In this document: positions 14,661-24,080 of the stretch, one piece after another
Layout: the number at the start of each line of letters is the position of its first letter
Numbering within the stretch: the first letter of the stretch is position 1
Source of the DNA: Chloroflexota bacterium
GTDB lineage: Bacteria > Chloroflexota > Dehalococcoidia > JACPEP01
Length of the DNA stretch: 64,000 nucleotides
Reading direction: 5' to 3'
Assembly (NCBI GenBank): GCA_016183425.1
Contig: JACPEP010000031.1
Location: 1-64,000, forward strand
The notes under the pieces: model-generated
What the model was told of the DNA's origin: nothing
Databases searched by the model: none
What the model saw: the letters and a program-made list of their open reading frames with translations, nothing else
Translations under genes and position numbers: made by a program

Positions 14661-16367
14661 TTACGCTGGCTCCACATCCCAGGGATTGAGATTATAGGTT
14701 CGAGGGTAAATATCTTTAAGTTTCTGGCTGTTAAAGCCGTAATGATAAGGCATTTCCCACAGAAAGATAGCATAGGCCTCCTCTTGGACAATGCGGAGAG
14801 CCTGAGCATAAAGCTTCTTTCGCTGCTCCTGATCCAGCGTGGAGCGGGCCGCCTGGATCAACCTATCCAGCTCTTGATTGGAGAAATAGAGGCGGTTGCC
14901 ACTGCCCAGCTTAGCGTCCCAGGTATAATAGTAACGCCACAGAATGTCGTCAGCGTCTATATTTGGGGTGCAACCTGGGGTCACATGAAAAATCCCCTCT
15001 GGCCCCCCTTCCGTAGTCCGTAGCTCTCGTGAAAAGGCATCAAAGGATTTCGTGGGGTCAAACTTCAGCTTAGCCTTCACCCCAACCTCGGCCAGGTAGT
15101 TGGCTATGGCCTGGACGTATTCTTCTGTTTTGGGATAGGCTGAAGCAGGCACGGTGAAGATAAGCTCGAATCCACTTGGGTAGCCGGCTGCCGCCAGCAG
15201 CTCCTTGGCTTTCTTGGGGTCATAGGGGTAAGGTTTCAGGGCATCGTCGTAACCGAAGCACATGGGCACCAGGGGGCTGGGGACGGTCTTATAATAGCCC
15301 AAAAACAGGTTCTTAACGATGCTCTCCCGGTCCACGGCGTAGTTGAGGGCCTGTCTCACCCTCTTGTCCCGTAAGGGACCCTCGCCATACTGGCTTATTT
15401 GAATATGGGGCACACTCACGCTACCTGCCGTTTTTATCTTCAGGCCGGAAGTCTCTTCTACTTTCTTTATCAGATCGGCACTCACATCCCAGACGATGTC
15501 GGCTGCTCCTGTTTGCAGGGCAGCCACCCGGGTCGCCTCTTGGGGGATCCCCTTCGTGAGGATCCTTTTGGCTTTGGGTTTCCGATAATGATCAGGAAAG
15601 GCGATTTCCAACTCGAGTACTTCGTCCTTCACCCATTTGACAAATTTGTAAGGCCCCGTCCCTATGGGCTTGGTCTTCATAATCTCGTGGCCGTTGGCCT
15701 CGATATATTTTCGAGGGACAATGTAGATGCCGGAGTCAGCCAACCTTTTCAAGAGAAGAGGGTCGGGGGAACTGGTGATGATATGGATGGTGTATTTGTC
15801 TTTCACCTCCAACCCGCTCACCTGAACTATGGTGCCGGCGAAGGCTGATTTGAATTGGGGGTCTTTAACGCGCTCAATGCTGAACTTCACCGTCTCGGCA
15901 TCGAACTCCTCGCCGTTGTGGAACACCACCCCCTGCCTCAACTTGAACTCCCAGGTGGTATCGTTGAGGGCCTTCCAACTGGTGGCCAACCCGGGCACTA
16001 CTTGCAGGTCTCGCCCAAAATGGGTGAGGCTATCGAATACGCAAACATAATAGGTGTGGTTTTCAATGCCACTCAGAAACTGTGGATCCAAGTTGTTGAT
16101 ATCTTGCCTCATGGCAACGGTTAAGGTGTCCAATAATTTTGCCGTCGGGGCTTTGGTGGGACTTGGAGTTGGGGAGGAAACAGTGGGAGTTTTGGTGGGA
16201 CCCGAAACCGGGGAAGAAACAGTGGGAGCAGCTTTAGGGGTGGCGCAGCCCAGGACGGAGACGCCGGCAACTCCTATCCCAGCCTGTAGGAGGCTCCGGA
16301 GCAGCTTCCGGCGAGAGAGTCGTCTCTCGGAGGCAGTCGACCAATAAAGATGTTCCTTTTTCAACAT
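14661..16367 (-). CDS. ABC-type peptide/opine-binding lipoprotein (SBP_bac_5), SBP 1
   Basis: 568 residues from ATG 16367, which has aaaagg nine bases upstream and aligns with the starts of the three other paralogues; longer frames reach 16391. A twin-arginine segment (SRRKLL) and the lipobox VLGC imply Tat export and lipid anchoring, followed by a Thr/Pro/Ser linker. The mature part is a family-5 solute-binding protein: GVVFHNGEEFDAETVKFSIERV, ALNYAVDRESIVKN, KPYPYDPKKAKELLAAAGYP. It captures an oligopeptide-like or small organic ligand outside the membrane. No permease or ATPase gene is present in the cluster. Confidence 0.9.
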   Translation of the reverse strand: MLKKEHLYWSTASERRLSRRKLLRSLLQAGIGVAGVSVLGCATPKAAPTVSSPVSGPTKTPTVSSPTPSPTKAPTAKLLDTLTVAMRQDINNLDPQFLSGIENHTYYVCVFDSLTHFGRDLQVVPGLATSWKALNDTTWEFKLRQGVVFHNGEEFDAETVKFSIERVKDPQFKSAFAGTIVQVSGLEVKDKYTIHIITSSPDPLLLKRLADSGIYIVPRKYIEANGHEIMKTKPIGTGPYKFVKWVKDEVLELEIAFPDHYRKPKAKRILTKGIPQEATRVAALQTGAADIVWDVSADLIKKVEETSGLKIKTAGSVSVPHIQISQYGEGPLRDKRVRQALNYAVDRESIVKNLFLGYYKTVPSPLVPMCFGYDDALKPYPYDPKKAKELLAAAGYPSGFELIFTVPASAYPKTEEYVQAIANYLAEVGVKAKLKFDPTKSFDAFSRELRTTEGGPEGIFHVTPGCTPNIDADDILWRYYYTWDAKLGSGNRLYFSNQELDRLIQAARSTLDQEQRKKLYAQALRIVQEEAYAIFLWEMPYHYGFNSQKLKDIYPRTYNLNPWDVEPA

Positions 16368-16454
16368 TGAAGTCATCCTTTTCACTTCCACCTTCTTCGT
16401 TGAAGGGAAAAAATCATTAGCGATAGCATAGTTATAAACACCTTGGGTTGTAGG

Positions 16455-17399
16455 CTAGCGACGCATGTCCTGGTGGGATACGTCATCGATAAGCTCAAAT
16501 ATGTTTCCTTCCGGATCGTAAAGGAAGAGGGCCTTCCAGGCCCCGTGTTCCACGGATGGCGAAAAGCATTCTATCCCCTTCCCTACCAGCTCATCGTAGA
16601 CGGCGTCCAGGTTCCTCACCATGATGGCGGCAAACCTAGGGCCTACGTCCCATATGTTGCGTTTGCCCTCCAGGGGCTGCCCCTGGGGCGAGAACCACTG
16701 GAGAAACTCGATGCCGCCATTGCGAGATGCCAAGTCATTCTCACAGAAGAGACGGACTACCCTCACGTGAGGCGTCGGGATGCCCAGGAGCATCTCATAC
16801 TCTCGGCCTCTCAGGCTGTCCGGAGTTACGGTGTCATCGAAGCCCACCTTTAACCCCAGGGTGTCCCGATAGAAGGCGAGCATTCGGTCCATGTCCTTGA
16901 CCACCGTGGAAAGGTGATCATTGGTCGTCAGCTCAACCAGATTGCCATCCGGGTCGTAACAGAAACAGCAGCGGTAGGTATCAGGGAGCCCGGTTAGGTG
17001 CATGGGAGGCGAGATGAACTTGTTGATCAGACTATGGGGGGCCCTTTCGTAAGTCGTTCTCAGCTCCTTCCGGGGCGGCACCTGGAGGGGAATGCCCACC
17101 CACGCAAAGCCAGGATCGCACATCCTCAGATTTTGGTCACGGGGCTTGCCCTGGGGAGAGTACCACTGAATGAGGGTTACCCCCCGGTGCAGCTCAGGGT
17201 CCGTCTCCATAGAGATCTCCCAAAAATGAGGACTACGGACGCCGAAGAGCCTTTCATAGACGCCTACCTCCGCTATCCCCGGAGTGATTATGCGCTGCGA
17301 CCTTGCCCGCAGTCCCAGGAAATCCTGGTAGAAGCCAAGGGCTTTCTCCATATCGTTCACGATGACTTTGGTGTTGAAATATTCCGTCGGTTGTGCCAT
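16455..17399 (-). CDS. Two-domain VOC (glyoxalase/extradiol dioxygenase fold) protein
   Basis: 314 residues from ATG 17399, behind aaaggag. Two vicinal-oxygen-chelate modules are seen: residues about 5-160 (VIVNDMEKALGFYQDFLGL to YDPDGNLVELTTN) and about 165-310 (VVKDMDRMLAFYRDTLGLKVG to YDPEGNIFELIDD). The terminal glutamate of each module is the usual metal ligand. Such proteins isomerise, open or epimerise small substrates using a divalent metal. It lies between a hydrolase gene and an SBP gene in the same direction, suggesting one catabolic route. The substrate is unknown. Confidence 0.8.
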   Translation of the reverse strand: MAQPTEYFNTKVIVNDMEKALGFYQDFLGLRARSQRIITPGIAEVGVYERLFGVRSPHFWEISMETDPELHRGVTLIQWYSPQGKPRDQNLRMCDPGFAWVGIPLQVPPRKELRTTYERAPHSLINKFISPPMHLTGLPDTYRCCFCYDPDGNLVELTTNDHLSTVVKDMDRMLAFYRDTLGLKVGFDDTVTPDSLRGREYEMLLGIPTPHVRVVRLFCENDLASRNGGIEFLQWFSPQGQPLEGKRNIWDVGPRFAAIMVRNLDAVYDELVGKGIECFSPSVEHGAWKALFLYDPEGNIFELIDDVSHQDMRR

Positions 17400-17426
17400 T
17401 TCTTCTCCTTTCACGTTGCTACATCT

Positions 17427-18068
17427 TTAAGCGCCCGGCGCATGCGCCTGTTGCCAAATTGCCCCGAGATCTTTGGCTGTGACTACCTCAGCGTACCAGG
17501 CACTTCGTAGGGTCTCTTCATGGGCCCGGACGCTTGAAGTGGCGCAGCAATCGCCCACAAAAACCACATAGTAATTCATTTGATAGCCATCCCGAGCTGT
17601 GGAGCGCACGCAGCCACTGGTAGCTACCCCAGTGAGAATAATGTTCTTGATGCCCCGACTACGCAAAATCAAGTCTAGCTCGGTGCCAATAAAGCAACTG
17701 TTGCGATGCTTGGTCATCACCCGGTCTCCGGGCTGAGGCTGTACCGGGCCATAGAACTCGGCTCCCCAGGTGCCCTCCCAGCACAGGGGTGGCTCCAGGA
17801 GGCCGCGTTTTTCCATGGCGTCCTCCCATATCGGGGAGCGGCTCCATTCATCTCGAGTGACGCGCACGAAGATGATGGGCACCTTCGCCTGACGGACCGC
17901 ATGCAAAAAGGCTACCAGTCGCGGTGCCATCTCTTGTGCCATAGAGACGTCCGAGCCAGCCTTTGCCTCCACACCATTTTCATGGCAGAAGTCATTCTGC
18001 ATGTCGATGACTAAAACCACGCTATCCTTCGGATGAACCTTTTCCTCTAGTCTCTTTCCCATAGTCAT
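17427..18068 (-). CDS. Isochorismatase-fold cysteine hydrolase, paralogue B
   Basis: A 213-residue protein strongly similar along its whole length to paralogues A and C; it keeps VIDMQNDFCHE, MTKHRNSCF and the cysteine of GVATSGCVRST. The ATG has aaggag seven bases upstream. It begins 12 bp after the SBP 2 stop and precedes the VOC gene by 27 bp, so co-transcription is likely. Differences from A and C cluster near the C-terminus. Substrate specificity may have shifted between copies; not provable from sequence. Confidence 0.85.
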   Translation of the reverse strand: MTMGKRLEEKVHPKDSVVLVIDMQNDFCHENGVEAKAGSDVSMAQEMAPRLVAFLHAVRQAKVPIIFVRVTRDEWSRSPIWEDAMEKRGLLEPPLCWEGTWGAEFYGPVQPQPGDRVMTKHRNSCFIGTELDLILRSRGIKNIILTGVATSGCVRSTARDGYQMNYYVVFVGDCCATSSVRAHEETLRSAWYAEVVTAKDLGAIWQQAHAPGA

Positions 18069-18080
18069 TTGTTCTCCTTG

Positions 18081-19757
18081 TCACTTGGTCAGCCAAACCT
18101 TCTTCAGATAGACATCGTTGGGGCCGGTACTAGGCACGTAATCTCTAAGCTCCTTGCGGTGAACCATGCGGGTGTTGCGGTACACCAGCCACAAGCCGCC
18201 ATAAGCGTCGTCCACCATTTTTCGTTGCAGTTGGGAGTAGATTCTGAAACGCTCCTCCTCGTTATAGGTGATTCTCCCTTTGTTCATGAGGGCATCCACT
18301 TCCTTGGCCTCTTCTGTACCACCAAAAAAGGCTTTGCCGTAGGTGCCCTTGGTGCTGTGCAAATTTAGTACCAGGTGTCTGTCCGGATCCTCGGCGCCGG
18401 AGGACTCCATAACCCATAGCTGCATGTCTGCCCGTTGCGCCCGGGCCATAACCGTTGCCTGATCCATAAGCTTAATGTTCATCTTAATGCCTATCTTGGC
18501 CACCATATCCTTCACCGCTTCGGTATACTGAACCCGGACATCATATTGGCTAGCCACCTCCGCTTCAAACTCAAAGCCCTCGGGATATCCCCCTTCTTTC
18601 AGCTTTTCTTTGGCCTTGACGGGGTCGTAGGGTAGGGGTTTGATGGCAGGGTCGTAATAGGCATGCACGGGACCGAAGAAACCTCCGGCCACCTGGTTGA
18701 GGCCTAGGAAGACAGCCTTGACAATTGCCTCCCTATCCACGGCGTAGGTGAAAGCCTGGCGTAAAGCCTTAATGTTAAAGGGGAATCGCCTCTGGTTAAT
18801 TAAAAAGCCAGTGTAACCGGTAGTGGTATTCACTACCGCAACCAGGTTGGGATCAGCTTTAACTGAGGCCACATCTTTGGGCGCCAGCTCTGTGTAGAAA
18901 TGAAGGTCACCCGTCTTGACCATGGTAAGAGCAGTGGTGTTCTCCGGAACCACCTTAACGTTTATCTCATCCAAGTAGGGGAAACCCTTGTCCCAGTAGT
19001 TCGGGAACTTTTTGAGGACAATGCGGTCGTCCTTGACCCACTCCGTTACCAGCCACGGGGCGGTACCCACCCCTACCCGCCTCAGGTCGTTGTCGTACTT
19101 CTTGACGGCTGATGGAGATGCAATGCGTCCCGTATTTCGGTCGGCCATAAAGTAGGCGAACCCGGCATTTAGTTCTTTGAGACGGTATCTAACGGTGTAG
19201 TCATCCACCACATCGATGGCAGCCAAAGCGTCCTTGAAAGCCGATTGCCGGGTTACCGGAGGATCGCCGTTCATTACCCGGTCGTGGCTAAACCGCACCA
19301 CCTCCGCGGTGAGATCGGTGCCATCGTGGAACTTCACCCCCCGGCGCAATTTGCCGATGAATGTAAGCTGATCGGGTGTCTCCCACGATGTGTATAGATT
19401 GGGAATGACCTTCCCTTTTTCATCCGTCTCAAGGAGCTTGTCCAGGACCTGGGGCTTGAGCCAGTCGTCATTGGAGCCAGCCAGGTTGGTGTGGGGGTCG
19501 AAGCCGGTAATGGTGAATTGCCCGAACTTCAGGGTTCCACCGGCTGATGGCTTAACAGCAGTAGGCGTAGGGGTGGCTCTGGCCGCCGGGGTAGCCCCAG
19601 GTTTCGTGGGGGCGGGAGTGGGGGAGGGGGCAGCGGCGCATCCTATGAGGGCCACGCCAACCAGGCCCATGCCCGCGCGGCCCGTCCCTCGCAGCAACTG
19701 GCGACGCGACAGCCTTTGCCCCATAAGTTTCTTCCAATAGTTATCCTCTTTGTGCAT
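18081..19757 (-). CDS. ABC-type peptide/opine-binding lipoprotein (SBP_bac_5), SBP 2
   Basis: 558 residues starting MHKEDNYWKKL behind aaggagag. A Tat-type segment (RLSRRQLLR) and the lipobox LIGC precede a Thr/Pro/Ala linker. The family-5 core is clear: LRRGVKFHDGTDLTAEVVRF, RQAFTYAVDREAIVKAVF and PLPYDPVKAKEKLKEGGYP. It is the most divergent of the four SBPs in this cluster, so it may bind a different ligand. It heads a likely operon SBP 2, hydrolase B, VOC, SBP 1, hydrolase A. Confidence 0.9.
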   Translation of the reverse strand: MHKEDNYWKKLMGQRLSRRQLLRGTGRAGMGLVGVALIGCAAAPSPTPAPTKPGATPAARATPTPTAVKPSAGGTLKFGQFTITGFDPHTNLAGSNDDWLKPQVLDKLLETDEKGKVIPNLYTSWETPDQLTFIGKLRRGVKFHDGTDLTAEVVRFSHDRVMNGDPPVTRQSAFKDALAAIDVVDDYTVRYRLKELNAGFAYFMADRNTGRIASPSAVKKYDNDLRRVGVGTAPWLVTEWVKDDRIVLKKFPNYWDKGFPYLDEINVKVVPENTTALTMVKTGDLHFYTELAPKDVASVKADPNLVAVVNTTTGYTGFLINQRRFPFNIKALRQAFTYAVDREAIVKAVFLGLNQVAGGFFGPVHAYYDPAIKPLPYDPVKAKEKLKEGGYPEGFEFEAEVASQYDVRVQYTEAVKDMVAKIGIKMNIKLMDQATVMARAQRADMQLWVMESSGAEDPDRHLVLNLHSTKGTYGKAFFGGTEEAKEVDALMNKGRITYNEEERFRIYSQLQRKMVDDAYGGLWLVYRNTRMVHRKELRDYVPSTGPNDVYLKKVWLTK

Positions 19758-20112
19758 TTGCCTCTCTCCTTGTAATTGGGTGCTCGGCCGTACCCTTCCA
19801 GAGATTTGTTAGCTTGATGATCGCATATCGAGGTTCCTCCTTCAGGCCCAGACCAGCTTTAGGCAACGCTAATACTACCCGATGCGATGAAAAAAGATGG
19901 GTCTAGTGATACCATTGAGCGGCCTTGACACTGGTTCCTCCCCAATCAAGCGCTGCCTCTCATTTCCCGTAGAACCCGGTCACTATAGGGGGACAATATC
20001 TTTATACTCCTCGCCATCCAAATGTCAAGGGCTGGAATGGACCGATAGTGTCTCAACGATTCATGCTTTAGTTTAGGGTTTGCCTTCGGTGCGTAGACTT
20101 TGGTCCTTATGA
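19758..20112. other. Non-coding stretch between SBP 2 and the IS remnant
   Basis: About 355 bp upstream of the SBP 2 gene. It should hold that operon's promoter, but I found no convincing -35/-10 pair. Open frames here lack ribosome sites and family features. No repeat or RNA gene was recognised. One boundary of the degraded IS probably lies here. Confidence 0.4.
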
Positions 20113-21218
20113 CTATACCACGAATGCCTCTAACCAGTCCCGTCCCTGGACTCTTAGGTTCTCTTTGGCAATCCAAGCCTTAAGGAAGTTAGTTGCTCCT
20201 TGTCGAGAACCAAATCCATCCATGGGCCCCGCCTCTGGCGGGCCGTAACTCTTTGAACCCCCGCTCAATGGGGGAAGTAGTCCGGGGAGGGGGTGGCCAA
20301 CCCCTTCGCAGGGCAGGGATCTCTTGTCCAATCACCTGGCGCTGACGGGCCTCATCCTGGGGATAGTCATCCCTGGCTCGCCGGATGAGGTTCTGGATCT
20401 CATGCCACACGCAGCGCCGCTCCACAGCCCAGGGCAGCACTATCTGCACTGCTCCAGCAATGGCTTGATCTCCGTCATGAACCACAGTGATGCCCTGACC
20501 GCCTTCGGGAAGGCCTAAACCCTCCAAAAACCTTTCCCAAGCCTCCCCACCACGATCCCCAGATAGAGTGACCCCTATGTAGTGGCGCTGGCCTTCCCGG
20601 ATTTCCCCTAGAGCCAAAAGTCCCCACCAGGGCTTTCCCTTCACCCGCAAGTAGACCTCATCCAGGTAGACAGCCCACAGAGGACCTCTCAGAGGAATAG
20701 ATTGAGCTCGCCTCGCCCTCTCCTGAAAGCGCCGCCATAGGCTCATCAACCCCACATCGCTGTTCATCCCCCGCTCCAAAAGAGCCTTCACTTGGCGGTA
20801 GCTGGCACCACTGAGATAGACCTCGGTGATGCGCTGGTCCAGGTCTCCCCAAAAACGGCGCCGCGCCGGCAAAAAGGGAGCCGCTAGGCTTACCCCATGA
20901 CCACACCCCACACAGCACACTTGGGGCACCCTTAGGGTAATTGTCCCCTCAAGCACCCCAAGGCTCCGTCGATAGTGACCGTTCCCCTTGATCTGCTGAG
21001 CCTCTCGGGGCCCGCACACCGGACACGCCCAGGGAGTCGGCCCATGGCGTCGCTTCCACCGCCTGCCCAGATGCAGAGCCCCAAACTCTTCCAAAGCCTC
21101 CTGCAGCAACTCCTGCTTCCAACGGCACAACTCCTGCCGTTGGGCTTCTCCTCCGCCTCAGGCGGACTGCTTCCCCAAGGGTCTTGCTCGTAGCCACGAC
21201 AACTGCTACTCTTTTCAT
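20113..21218 (-). pseudogene. Frameshifted IS transposase of a DDE family (IS256/ISKra4-like)
   Basis: The start ATG 21218 has a strong aaaggaggctc site (MKRVAVVVATSKTLGEAV). The frame then shifts near 21150 to continue QELCRWKQELLQEALEEFG, and again near 20240 so that the end reads MDGFGSRQGATNFLKAW. The main part has a zinc-finger-like N-terminus (CPVCG, CVGCG) and DDE candidates in YLDEVYLRVKGKPWW, VVHDGDQAI and SPIERGFKEL. Two frame changes indicate a decayed copy unless they are sequencing errors. It sits between hydrolase/SBP modules. The exact IS family is uncertain, and the terminal repeats were not resolved. Confidence 0.7.
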
Positions 21219-21454
21219 GAGCCTCCTTTCTTGTCTAACCTTGGTTTTGGCTTTCCCAAAGTCTAGCACCAGGAAGGGAGGCTTTCTATTCCCCTAAAAC
21301 ATGAATAAATGGAACGCTACTTCGCTTAGTCTCCTGAGGCGACGGGGCGATGACATGGCCCATAATTAACGCCGGTTTACAGTCGTCCGATGCTCCTCTA
21401 TTCTAACTTCTTGGTTCCCCCGGTTAGTTCACCCTTTTGGTCGCCGGATGGCGG

Positions 21455-22096
21455 CTAGCTAGCGGCCAGGGCCTCTCTGGCTCCGGACCAGGTGCTAACC
21501 AAGTCCTGGGCCAGAACCACCTCGGCATAGCCGCGGGCGCTCCGTATCGTTTCCTCGTGGGCCTGAATGCCGGAGCTGGTAGCGCAGCAGTCTTCCACGA
21601 AGACCACATAGTAGTTCGTCTGGAAGCCATCCCGACCTGTGGAGCGAACGCAGCCGTTGGTGGCCACCCCGGTGAGAATGATGGTCTTGATGCCCCGGCT
21701 GCGCAGGATGAGGTCCAGGTCAGTGCCGATGAAGCAACTGTTGCGGTGTTTGGTCATCACCCGCTCGCCCGGCCGGGGCTGTATCGGGCCATAGAACTCG
21801 GCTCCCCAGGTGCCCTCCTCACATAGACGCAGGAGACCCCGTTTGCTCATGATGTCTTCCCATGCCTCGGAGCGGCTCCACTCATCCCGGGCCACGCGGG
21901 CGAAGATTATAGGAACTTTGGCCTGTCGCACCTCTTCTAGAAAGGATGCCAGTCGGGGCGCCATCTCCTGGCACATGGAAACGTTGGCGCCGTTCTTTCC
22001 CTGGGCGCCGTCTTCGTGGCAGAAGTCGTTCTGCATGTCGATGACTATGACCACGCTTTCCTTGGGGTTGACTTTTTCCGCGAGGCTCCGTCCCAT
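21455..22096 (-). CDS. Isochorismatase-fold cysteine hydrolase, paralogue C
   Basis: 213 residues from ATG 22096, which has aaaaggagg upstream; a longer frame to 22123 lacks this. It is nearly identical to paralogue A through most of its length (MGRSLAEKVNPKESVV start) and retains VIDMQNDF, MTKHRNS and GVATNGCVRST. The similarity suggests recent duplication of a hydrolase-SBP unit. It lies downstream of the SBP 3 and 4 genes, separated by a stem-loop. Confidence 0.85.
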   Translation of the reverse strand: MGRSLAEKVNPKESVVIVIDMQNDFCHEDGAQGKNGANVSMCQEMAPRLASFLEEVRQAKVPIIFARVARDEWSRSEAWEDIMSKRGLLRLCEEGTWGAEFYGPIQPRPGERVMTKHRNSCFIGTDLDLILRSRGIKTIILTGVATNGCVRSTGRDGFQTNYYVVFVEDCCATSSGIQAHEETIRSARGYAEVVLAQDLVSTWSGAREALAAS

Positions 22097-22260
22097 GCTT
22101 GACCTCCTTTTCCTTACCCCCATACCTTAGCCGAGATTTCTCGTTTCACCAGAAACCCACCTATGCGTGCAGTTGATATGAGAAATTTAGGCACATCCGC
22201 CCCCGCGGCTTCCCCTGGGAGAAGCCCTCTTTGAGTCATGGGTTTTGAAACTAGGTGCCT

Positions 22261-22290
22261 CTATACCCCAGGCTTAAGCGTGGGGTATAG
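22261..22290. other. Stem-loop between SBP 3 and hydrolase C
   Basis: The arm ctatacccca, loop ggcttaagcg and exact complementary arm tggggtatag form a 10-bp perfect stem. It follows the SBP 3 stop in the transcribed direction and has no T-run, so it is more likely a processing or stability element than a simple terminator. Confidence 0.6.
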
Positions 22291-22322
22291 AATAAACCCT
22301 CGGCAACGAAGGCCTCCCGCCA

Positions 22323-24017
22323 TCACGCCGGGCCGTAGTCCCACAAGGAGACCAGCCACAGCCTGGGGTTGGCCGCGGGCAACGTGTTGCGATTGACGAC
22401 GAACGAATAGGGTTCTTCCCACAAGAATATCATGGGGGCATCCTCCTTAATGATTTTCAGGGCCTGGCGGTACATCCTCACCCGGGCCTCCTGGTCAAGG
22501 GTAGTGCGGGCGTCCTCCAGGAGCTTTTCTACCTCTGCGCTCCGGTAGTAGGTCCAGCTACGGGGGCCCGCGGGGTGGATGTTCTGGTAGAGGACGAAGT
22601 CGGAGTCCAGGGTGGAGGTGCCTCGAGAGTCGTAGAAAATGCCTGTGGGTCCCTTCTTAGCCGTGAACTGGGGTTGTGGAAAGAGCGCAGTCCCGGAATA
22701 GGGGATTATCTTGGTCTTGATGCCCACCTCTGCCAGGTAGGAGGCAATGGCCTGGACAAAATCCTTTTGCTTGGTATGGCCAAAATCGGGGTTGTGGAAC
22801 TCCACTTCGAAGCCATTGGGGTAACCGGCGGCGGCCAAGAGATCCTTGGCCTTCTTGGGGTCGAAGGGGTAGGGTTTCTCGTTCGGGTCATAGCCGTTGT
22901 AAGCGGAGCCCACCACGCTGTAAGTCCGGCTCATCCAACCGCCCAGGAGCGTCTTTATTATGGTGTCCACGTCCACGGCGTAGTTCATGGCCTGGCGTAC
23001 CCGCTTGTCTCGAAGAGGGCTGCCCTCCTCGAAGAGGCTGATAGCAATCCAGGCACTGAAGCCGCTCTTCATCAAAAGAACCTGCGAGCCAGACACATCC
23101 TTGAGGGTAGGCAAAGAGTCGGCCGAAATAGGGTGGATGATGTCCACCCCGCCCGTTTTCAACATCGCTATTCGGGAGGATTCGGCAGGGATGGGCCGAA
23201 AGCGCAGCTTCTTTATCTGGGGTTTGCCGGCTCGAATGCCCCCCGCCTTCCACCCCCACCAGTCAGGATTCAGCTCGAGGTCGATGTACTCGTCCTTGAC
23301 CCACTTTATGAATTTGTAGGGCCCGGTGCCCACGGGCTCAGTTGTCATTATCTCGTTGCCCTTCTCCTGGACATACTTGCGGGGCACGATCATGGACTGG
23401 ACGAACTTGAGGGGCATGGTAGGATCGGGGGCCTTGGGATGGATGCGGACGGTGTACTTGTCCACCACCTCCACCCCCTCGATGTCCTTGAAGTCGCTGA
23501 TGTAGCGGGGCTTGAAGTCCACATTCTGCTGGCGCTCCACGTTGAACTTCACTGTCTCGGCGTCGAACTCCTCGCCGTTGTGGAACTTGACCCCCGACCG
23601 CAGCTTTACCTCCCAGACCTTCCCCTGGATCCATTGATGGCTGAGGGCCAGGCCTGGGATGAGCTCCAGCCCTGGGTCCCGGCTACGGCGGAACAGCCCA
23701 TCGTAGGTGAGGTCGTGTACAGCCGTGCCCTGTCGGGTTGAATCGATATGGGTGTCCAAGGAGTTGAGGTCGAGACTATAGGCGAAGGCGGCGCTCTCCG
23801 GTACCTTCAGGGTGGGGGTGGGGGAGGGCTGGGGTCTTGATGTCGGCGTGGCCGCCGGTGCCCTGGGTGGGGTAGAAGTTGGTGCCTGAGCGGTAGCACA
23901 CCCAAGAAGGGCTACCCCAGCTACGCCCAGGCCGGCCCGGGCCGTCAACCGCAGTGCCTGACGGCGGGATAGCCGCCGCCCACAAACACGAGCCCAATAG
24001 TTTTGTTCCTTTGTCAT
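22323..24017 (-). CDS. ABC-type peptide/opine-binding lipoprotein (SBP_bac_5), SBP 3
   Basis: 564 residues. The Tat-type segment RRLSRRQALRL and lipobox LLGC are followed by a Pro/Thr linker (SRPQPSPTPTLKVPES) shared with SBP 4. The core contains GVKFHNGEEFDAETVKFNVERQ, VRQAMNYAVDVDTIIKTLLGG and KPYPFDPKKAKDLLAAAGYPNG. It is clearly the product of a tandem duplication with SBP 4, differing mainly in the ligand-contact regions. The ATG follows an aggaggaatgcc-type site. Extracytoplasmic, membrane-anchored. Confidence 0.9.
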   Translation of the reverse strand: MTKEQNYWARVCGRRLSRRQALRLTARAGLGVAGVALLGCATAQAPTSTPPRAPAATPTSRPQPSPTPTLKVPESAAFAYSLDLNSLDTHIDSTRQGTAVHDLTYDGLFRRSRDPGLELIPGLALSHQWIQGKVWEVKLRSGVKFHNGEEFDAETVKFNVERQQNVDFKPRYISDFKDIEGVEVVDKYTVRIHPKAPDPTMPLKFVQSMIVPRKYVQEKGNEIMTTEPVGTGPYKFIKWVKDEYIDLELNPDWWGWKAGGIRAGKPQIKKLRFRPIPAESSRIAMLKTGGVDIIHPISADSLPTLKDVSGSQVLLMKSGFSAWIAISLFEEGSPLRDKRVRQAMNYAVDVDTIIKTLLGGWMSRTYSVVGSAYNGYDPNEKPYPFDPKKAKDLLAAAGYPNGFEVEFHNPDFGHTKQKDFVQAIASYLAEVGIKTKIIPYSGTALFPQPQFTAKKGPTGIFYDSRGTSTLDSDFVLYQNIHPAGPRSWTYYRSAEVEKLLEDARTTLDQEARVRMYRQALKIIKEDAPMIFLWEEPYSFVVNRNTLPAANPRLWLVSLWDYGPA

Positions 24018-24080
24018 GGCATTCCTCCTCTCTTTTTGTCGTTAGATGTGTGTTAATGCACGGTAGCGTAGGTCCTCTGG

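Noticed and set aside
22575-23741. A 388-residue plus-strand frame opposite SBP 3
   Set aside because: Shadow frame of a duplicated GC-rich gene; composition and lack of start signals do not support coding.
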